From positions 1 to 11,199 of the forward strand of contig PCSF01000202.1 of the NCBI GenBank assembly GCA_002771315.1: 11,199 nucleotides of DNA, in the 5' to 3' direction. Under the pieces are notes generated by a model. It saw nothing but the letters and a program-made list of their open reading frames with translations, made no database searches and was not told where the DNA came from. Made by a program: the position numbers and the translations under genes. The DNA is from Desulfobacterales bacterium CG23_combo_of_CG06-09_8_20_14_all_52_9. GTDB taxonomy: Bacteria > Desulfobacterota > Desulfobacteria > Desulfobacterales > UBA2156. How positions within the stretch are numbered: the first letter of the stretch is position 1; each line of letters starts with the position of its first letter. This document shows, piece after piece, positions 7,602 to 11,199 of the stretch.

Positions 7602-7630
7602 ATTGTCAAATTTTAAGGAGATATTGTCAA
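7602..7630 (-). promoter_or_regulatory. predicted sigma70 promoter for rplU operon
   Basis: Read on the minus strand, a perfect -35 box TTGACA (7630-7625) is followed after 17 bases by GACAAT (7607-7602), which matches four of six -10 positions. Transcription would begin near 7595 and leave a leader of roughly 35 bases before the rplU ATG at 7561. No large leader structure is visible, so there is no sign of an extended ribosomal-protein leader RNA. Confidence 0.5.
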
Positions 7631-7638
7631 GAAAAAAT

Positions 7639-7667
7639 TTGAATCGGCGTCCTTTTTGTGATATGAT
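7639..7667 (+). promoter_or_regulatory. predicted sigma70 promoter for MOSC-fdhD unit
   Basis: TTGAAT (7639-7644, four of six) and TATGAT (7662-7667, five of six) are separated by exactly 17 bases. Transcription would begin around 7674, about 25 bases before the ATG at 7700. Its -35 box lies only nine bases from the -35 box of the oppositely directed rplU promoter, so the two promoters are back to back. Confidence 0.6.
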
Positions 7668-7699
7668 GCAAGAAAAAAACCTTGATAGAAGAGGTGGCC

Positions 7700-8128
7700 A
7701 TGCGGATTGTATCCCTTGCTGTGAGCCGGAAAAAGGGGATTCGAAAACAGGTTGTGGATCGAGTCGTTATGATCCCGGATCATGGGATCGAGGGGGATGC
7801 GCATGCAGGCGCCTGGCATAGACAGGTCAGCTTCCTCGCTGCGGAAAGCATCGAGAAGGCCAGACAGACAGGCCTTAACGTTTCTTTCGGCGATTTTGCA
7901 GAAAATATCGCCACGGAAGGAATCGATTGGAAGGCGGTTTCTGTCGGAACCCGTTTCAGACTGGGGGAAAGCGTCCTCGTGGAGATCACCCAGATCGGAA
8001 AGGAATGCCATAAGCGGTGTGCCATCTTCTATCAAGCCGGGGACTGTATCATGCCCAAGGAAGGCGTTTTTAGCCGTGTTGTTCAAGGAGGAGTTCTTCA
8101 TTGCGGAGACCGCATCCAAATCGTTTAA
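7700..8128 (+). CDS. MOSC domain-containing protein
   Basis: The 142-residue product is a stand-alone MOSC domain. It has GIEGDAHAG (29-37), RQVSFLAAESIEKAR (41-55), GDFAENIATEGID (64-76) and GKECHKRCAIF (100-110), with the conserved cysteine region at C103 and C107, followed by GDCIMPKEG. MOSC domains occur in molybdenum-cofactor sulfurases and related proteins and are thought to bind or carry sulfur or the cofactor. The exact substrate of the short bacterial forms is not settled. The ATG at 7700 has GAGGTGG close upstream; an in-frame TTG at 7682 is less likely. The next gene is fdhD, also connected with cofactor sulfuration, so a role in maturing a molybdenum or tungsten enzyme is a reasonable inference. 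Confidence 0.88.
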   Translation: MRIVSLAVSRKKGIRKQVVDRVVMIPDHGIEGDAHAGAWHRQVSFLAAESIEKARQTGLNVSFGDFAENIATEGIDWKAVSVGTRFRLGESVLVEITQIGKECHKRCAIFYQAGDCIMPKEGVFSRVVQGGVLHCGDRIQIV

Positions 8129-8194
8129 GACAACAAACATCAGCATGGTTTTTGCCCTCTCCCCTGTCCATCGACTAGAAACTACGGAATCACC

Positions 8195-8992
8195 ATGAAA
8201 CCGGTTTCGAATTATGACCTTACCTGGCGTCTCGGCAACCAGATGACCCGTATCCCAGGCGCCGTAATCAGCGAAGAGCCCCTGTCCATCCGGATCCAAG
8301 GGAATCCCTATTCGGTCATCATGCGAACTCCTGGGGATGAGATCTCCCACGCGGCCGGGTTTTGCCTCGGCGAAGGGATCGTGGACACCCCAGAAGACTT
8401 TGCGTCCATCGGGTTCTGCGACGACCAGGACACCAACGTGGTCACCGTTACCCTGAATCCGTCCCGGCGCTCCCTGATTGCCGACCTCCTGAATCGGCGC
8501 GGATTCATCAGCCAGACCAGCTGCGGTATATGCGGCAGGGAACTGGTGGGTGAGCTTTTCCAGATGATCCGACCGGTCCAAAGGGAGGTGCGCATCCCCC
8601 TGGAGGCGGCCCTGTCCCGTCTTTCCAGGCTTTCCGACCTGCAGCCCTTGCGGAAGACCACCCGATCCTCCCACGCGGCGGCTATTTTCCAAACGGAGGA
8701 GGCTCCCTTGTCCATTGCGGAAGACGTGGGCCGTCATAATGCGCTGGACAAGGCCATCGGCAAGCTTTTTTTGCAGCAAAAGCTGCACCTGGCCGAAATG
8801 GTGATTCTGTCTTCGCGGATCAGCTACGAGTTGGTCCAGAAAACGGCCCGGGCCAAGATTCCGGTTCTCCTGGCGGTGTCTCGGCCCACCTCACTGGCGG
8901 TGGAATTGGCCTCACGACTGAACATGACGCTCGGATGTCTCTCAAAAGATGACGGGCTTTATCTATATACCGGGGAACAGCGGATAATCTAA
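8195..8992 (+). CDS. fdhD: formate dehydrogenase accessory sulfurtransferase FdhD
   Basis: FdhD passes sulfur from a cysteine desulfurase to the molybdenum or tungsten bis-MGD cofactor and so activates formate dehydrogenase. The 265-residue product shows EEPLSIRIQG near the N-terminus and the sulfur-carrying pair in SCGICG (C110, C113). It also has SSHAAAIF (158-165), the conserved AEDVGRHNALDKAIG (175-189), and the C-terminal block SSRISYELVQKTARAKIPVL. In many family members the loop before HAAA is TGGxH or TGCxH; here it reads TRSSH (156-160). The ATG at 8195 has no clear ribosome binding site. A 66-base gap follows the MOSC gene, and both probably share the promoter at 7639-7667. Confidence 0.95.
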   Translation: MKPVSNYDLTWRLGNQMTRIPGAVISEEPLSIRIQGNPYSVIMRTPGDEISHAAGFCLGEGIVDTPEDFASIGFCDDQDTNVVTVTLNPSRRSLIADLLNRRGFISQTSCGICGRELVGELFQMIRPVQREVRIPLEAALSRLSRLSDLQPLRKTTRSSHAAAIFQTEEAPLSIAEDVGRHNALDKAIGKLFLQQKLHLAEMVILSSRISYELVQKTARAKIPVLLAVSRPTSLAVELASRLNMTLGCLSKDDGLYLYTGEQRII

Positions 8993-9011
8993 AAAAGTGG
9001 ATTTAAAAATG

Positions 9012-9037
9012 GGGCCCCTGGTCGTCGGCAGGGGCCC
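9012..9037. terminator. bidirectional intrinsic terminator between fdhD and dsrP
   Basis: GGGCCCCTG (9012-9020) pairs perfectly with CAGGGGCCC (9029-9037) around an eight-base loop. On the minus strand the stem is followed by CATTTTTAAA, a good U-tract for ending the dsr transcript. On the plus strand it is followed by TCGTGTTTCT, a weaker tail for the MOSC-fdhD transcript. The hairpin sits 20 bases after the fdhD stop and 28 bases past the dsrP stop. Confidence 0.8.
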
Positions 9038-9064
9038 TCGTGTTTCTAAAAATTCGACCGATTG

Positions 9065-10231
9065 TTAAGAGGCGACGCCGGCCACTTCCTCCTTGACCGT
9101 AACGGCTATCTTGAAGAGCGCGGTCAAAACGAAAAACCCGGTGGCCCAAACTCCCAACGCAATCAGGATCTCCGGAATCGTCGGCACGTACTCGTTGACA
9201 TGATGAAGGGGTGAGGGTACGAATCCGCCGGAAATCATGCCGAGTCCCTTGTCGATCCAAGTGCCGATAAAGACGGTGACGCACGCAACGGCCAGAATAC
9301 TTTCATTTTGTCGCGTGGACGGGACCACCAGCAGGATGATGGATATGACCATGAGCGCCAGCGAGCTCCACATCCATGGAACGAGAACGCCGTGTCCCTG
9401 CAATCCCACAAAGAGGTACTTGAAATGATCCATGTGCTCCGGGATATTGCTGTAAAAGACGACGAAAACCTCACAGAGGAAGAAAAAAACGTTGATGGAG
9501 ATGGCATAAGCCACGATCTTCGCCAGGGATTGGATTTGTTCTTTTCCCGGATCAAATTTGGTCAGTTTGCGCACGATAAGGCAGAGCAGGATCAATAAGG
9601 ACGGCCCGGCCGCAAAGGCGGAAGAAAGGAACCGGGGAGCCAGAATAGCGGTGAGCCAGAACCCTCTTCCGGGAAGGCCGCAGTACAAAAATGCGGTGAC
9701 CGTGTGAATACTCACCGCCCAGGGGATGGAAAGGTAGATCAGGGGTTTGATCCAGGAGGGCGGAGCAACGGCATTGCGTTCAGCCTCTAAAATTTTCCAG
9801 CCGATGACGATATTCAGCAAAAGGTAGCCGTTGAGGACGACCATGTCCCAAAATAGGACGGAATTGGGTGTAGGATAAAGGAGCACATTGAGTACCCTCA
9901 TCGGCTGCCCGAGATCCACAAAAATAAACAGGATGCACATGGTCACCGAAGCCACGGCAAGAAACTCCCCGAGGATCGTGATCTTCCCGAAGGCTTTATA
10001 ATGGTGAAGATAATAAGGCAGAACGAGCATCACCGCCGAAGCGGCCACTCCGACCAGGAACGTGAACTGGGCGATATAAAATCCCCAGGTTACGTCCCGA
10101 CTCATGCCCGTGATTCCCAAACCGAATCTCAGCTGCCATATATAAAAGCCGAATCCGATTCCGATGATGGCAAGAAGCGCCGTCATCCACCCATAATACC
10201 GTTTGCTTCCTTTAAAGGCATTTTCAAGCAT
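9065..10231 (-). CDS. dsrP: DsrMKJOP complex membrane subunit DsrP (NrfD/PsrC family)
   Basis: DsrP is the integral membrane subunit that, with periplasmic DsrO and DsrJ, links the quinone pool to the DsrMK side of the complex in dissimilatory sulfur metabolism. The 388-residue protein has about ten hydrophobic helices, the first near residues 14-32 and the last near 355-378, in the NrfD pattern. Features include DLGQPMRVLNVLLYPTPNS after helix 3, SIPWAVSIHTVTAFLYCGL in helix 5, and GTWIDKGLGMISGGFVPSP after helix 9. The ATG at 10231 has AGGTGG two bases upstream and lies seven bases after the dsrO stop. A longer in-frame reading back to 10363 runs inside dsrO and is not used. It is the last gene of the dsr unit. 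A generic NrfD-like name is the fallback, but the order J-O-P supports DsrP. Confidence 0.93.
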   Translation of the reverse strand: MLENAFKGSKRYYGWMTALLAIIGIGFGFYIWQLRFGLGITGMSRDVTWGFYIAQFTFLVGVAASAVMLVLPYYLHHYKAFGKITILGEFLAVASVTMCILFIFVDLGQPMRVLNVLLYPTPNSVLFWDMVVLNGYLLLNIVIGWKILEAERNAVAPPSWIKPLIYLSIPWAVSIHTVTAFLYCGLPGRGFWLTAILAPRFLSSAFAAGPSLLILLCLIVRKLTKFDPGKEQIQSLAKIVAYAISINVFFFLCEVFVVFYSNIPEHMDHFKYLFVGLQGHGVLVPWMWSSLALMVISIILLVVPSTRQNESILAVACVTVFIGTWIDKGLGMISGGFVPSPLHHVNEYVPTIPEILIALGVWATGFFVLTALFKIAVTVKEEVAGVAS

Positions 10232-10238
10232 AACCACC

Positions 10239-11030
10239 TCATACGATATAGTAGATGGCCGGGCCGGTGCCCAGGGCCTGTTTTCGCCGAATGGTGAAGT
10301 TTTCGCGCAAAAGTTTTCTGACGTCGGACTCGGGGTCCTCCAGATCGCCGAAGACGAGCGCACCGTTGGAAGCCTCCACGCATGCCGGTATCTGGCCCAC
10401 CGCCAGCCGCTCCTCGCAGAAATTGCACTTCTCGACTACCCCTTTCATACGGGTGGGAAACTTCGGATTGGTCTCTTTAATGAAGGGGCGGGGATCCCTG
10501 AAATTGAAGCTTCGCGATCCATAGGGACAGGCGGCCATGCAAAACCGGCAGCCGATGCACCGATGAAAATCCATCAAAACGATGCCGTCATCCCGTTTGA
10601 AAGTCGCCTTGGTGGGACATGCGCGCACGCAGGGCGGATTTTCGCATTGGTTACAAAATACCAAAAACGGCAAATGTTCGATGCGTTCCGGAAGAAACCG
10701 AAGCTCCTGGTCCGGAAAGGCGTGCTTGAATTCTTCTTCCCAGATCCATTTGATCTCGTGGCGCTTATTGTCGATGGAAGGGACGTTGTGAATTTTATGG
10801 CATGCCTCGATGATCGGACGGAGATCTTTTTCAGACCCAAACTTACGGGTATCGATGACCATGGCCCATTGTTTGGCCTTCAGCGCCTTCTCGTTCTTAT
10901 AGACCTTTTCGGCGGGCGCTTCACCGTGTCCCCCGGAAGCGGCGAGAAGGTCGGCGACCGGCTTGAGCAGTCCTGTCCCAAGCGCAGAAACTCCGGCGAC
11001 TTTTAAAAAGCTTCTTCTGCTGCTTTTCAT
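10239..11030 (-). CDS. dsrO: DsrMKJOP complex periplasmic iron-sulfur subunit DsrO
   Basis: DsrO is a ferredoxin-like electron-transfer subunit exported by the Tat system, carrying electrons between cytochrome DsrJ and membrane protein DsrP. The 263-residue product begins with a twin-arginine signal (SRRSFLK, residues 4-10) and a hydrophobic stretch to about residue 31. Cysteine groups follow: CX2CX4CX3CP at C126, C129, C134, C138; CX2CX2CX3CP at C158, C161, C164, C168; and CX2CX11C at C202, C205, C217, where the fourth expected position is S221. Where many related ferredoxins have an earlier cluster motif, only one cysteine remains (in IIEACHKIHNVP). The ATG at 11030 overlaps the dsrJ stop by four bases, and GGAG lies eight bases upstream. 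The C-terminal NFTIRRKQALGTGPAIYYIV fits DsrO of sulfate reducers. Confidence 0.95.
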   Translation of the reverse strand: MKSSRRSFLKVAGVSALGTGLLKPVADLLAASGGHGEAPAEKVYKNEKALKAKQWAMVIDTRKFGSEKDLRPIIEACHKIHNVPSIDNKRHEIKWIWEEEFKHAFPDQELRFLPERIEHLPFLVFCNQCENPPCVRACPTKATFKRDDGIVLMDFHRCIGCRFCMAACPYGSRSFNFRDPRPFIKETNPKFPTRMKGVVEKCNFCEERLAVGQIPACVEASNGALVFGDLEDPESDVRKLLRENFTIRRKQALGTGPAIYYIV

Positions 11031-11199
11031 TCCTTTGTCTCCTTCGGTTTTTCAATATGGCATTGCCAGCAATAGGGGGCCACCGCAACATAATTGTGGC
11101 ACCGATCGCAAAACTCCGCTTTGTTGGAATGGCAATCGAGGCAGGTGTTGGAAAGGCTCATATCGAAGCGCTTCCCATCGGCGGTTTCATAGATCCGGT
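11027..11199 (-). CDS. dsrJ: DsrMKJOP complex triheme cytochrome c DsrJ (partial, C-terminal part)
   Basis: Only the last 56 residues are in the window; the gene continues past the right edge. They contain three CXXCH heme-c sites, CLDCH, CDRCH and CWQCH, at visible residues 19-23, 30-34 and 43-47. This equals the full heme complement of DsrJ, a small periplasmic triheme cytochrome. The tail is lysine- and glutamate-rich, and the TGA overlaps the dsrO ATG as ATGA. The downstream order dsrO-dsrP makes the assignment firm. The signal peptide or membrane anchor, and any distal heme ligands in the N-terminal half, cannot be seen. Confidence 0.93.
   Translation of the reverse strand, partial: RIYETADGKRFDMSLSNTCLDCHSNKAEFCDRCHNYVAVAPYCWQCHIEKPKETKE

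Noticed and set aside
7562..7609. N-terminal extension of rplU
   Set aside because: bL21 proteins begin with MYAV, which matches ATG 7561 directly after GGAGGAG; the extension would cover the promoter -10 region.
7613..8788. Long minus-strand open frame of 391 codons opposite the MOSC gene and fdhD
   Set aside because: It is antisense to two genes with clear family motifs and runs into the divergent promoter region. Its translation has no recognisable domain.
10232..10363. N-terminal extension of dsrP into dsrO
   Set aside because: ATG 10231 has a good ribosome binding site, and the extension is low-quality sequence read in the wrong frame of dsrO.
10203..11006. Plus-strand open frame of 267 codons opposite dsrO
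   Set aside because: dsrO on the other strand has a Tat signal, iron-sulfur motifs and operon context; the antisense reading has no such support.
11098..11112. TGGCAC-like sequence resembling part of a sigma54 promoter
   Set aside because: The second half does not match and it lies within dsrJ coding sequence.
1..11199. Search for mobile elements, CRISPR arrays, phage genes, tRNA and rRNA
   Set aside because: No transposase, integrase, regularly spaced direct repeats, or RNA gene signatures were seen; all long genes are chromosomal housekeeping or energy metabolism.

Overview
The window looks like chromosomal DNA of a sulfate-reducing bacterium of the Desulfobacterota (former Deltaproteobacteria). 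The strongest evidence is the partial dsrJ-dsrO-dsrP cluster at the right end, which encodes part of the DsrMKJOP membrane complex of dissimilatory sulfur metabolism. A ribosomal-protein/Obg/proline/NAD operon fits the same group. No rRNA, tRNA, CRISPR array, transposase or integrase was seen.

Layout. Positions 1-188 hold no convincing gene. They begin with four closely packed short inverted repeats (4-87) that look like a structured intergenic element. Positions 189-867 (+) encode a small zinc-ribbon protein that is broken, or misread, by one extra base in a run of seven C. A GC-rich hairpin (877-900) separates it from a convergent minus-strand operon. Read 5'->3' on the minus strand from 7561 down to 931, that operon is rplU (bL21), rpmA (bL27), obg, proB, proA, nadD, rsfS, gpmI. 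Most of its junctions are 4-base stop/start overlaps, two of them with TTG starts, so translation is probably coupled. It joins ribosome assembly (bL21, bL27, Obg, RsfS) to proline synthesis (ProB, ProA), NAD synthesis (NadD) and glycolysis (GpmI).

The spacer 7562-7699 holds two back-to-back sigma70-type promoters with direct and inverted repeats between them. The rightward promoter serves a MOSC-domain protein (7700-8128) and fdhD (8195-8992), a pair connected with molybdenum-cofactor sulfuration and formate dehydrogenase activation. A strong hairpin (9012-9037) ends both this unit and the oncoming dsr unit.

From 9065 to the right edge, on the minus strand, lie dsrP (ten-helix NrfD-type quinone-interacting subunit), dsrO (Tat-exported iron-sulfur subunit) and the C-terminal part of dsrJ (triheme cytochrome c). 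The rest of dsrJ, and presumably dsrK and dsrM, lie beyond the window. Most of the window is well-known core metabolism. The least explained parts are the hairpin cluster at the left edge, the frameshifted zinc-ribbon gene next to it, and the repeat-rich divergent promoter region.
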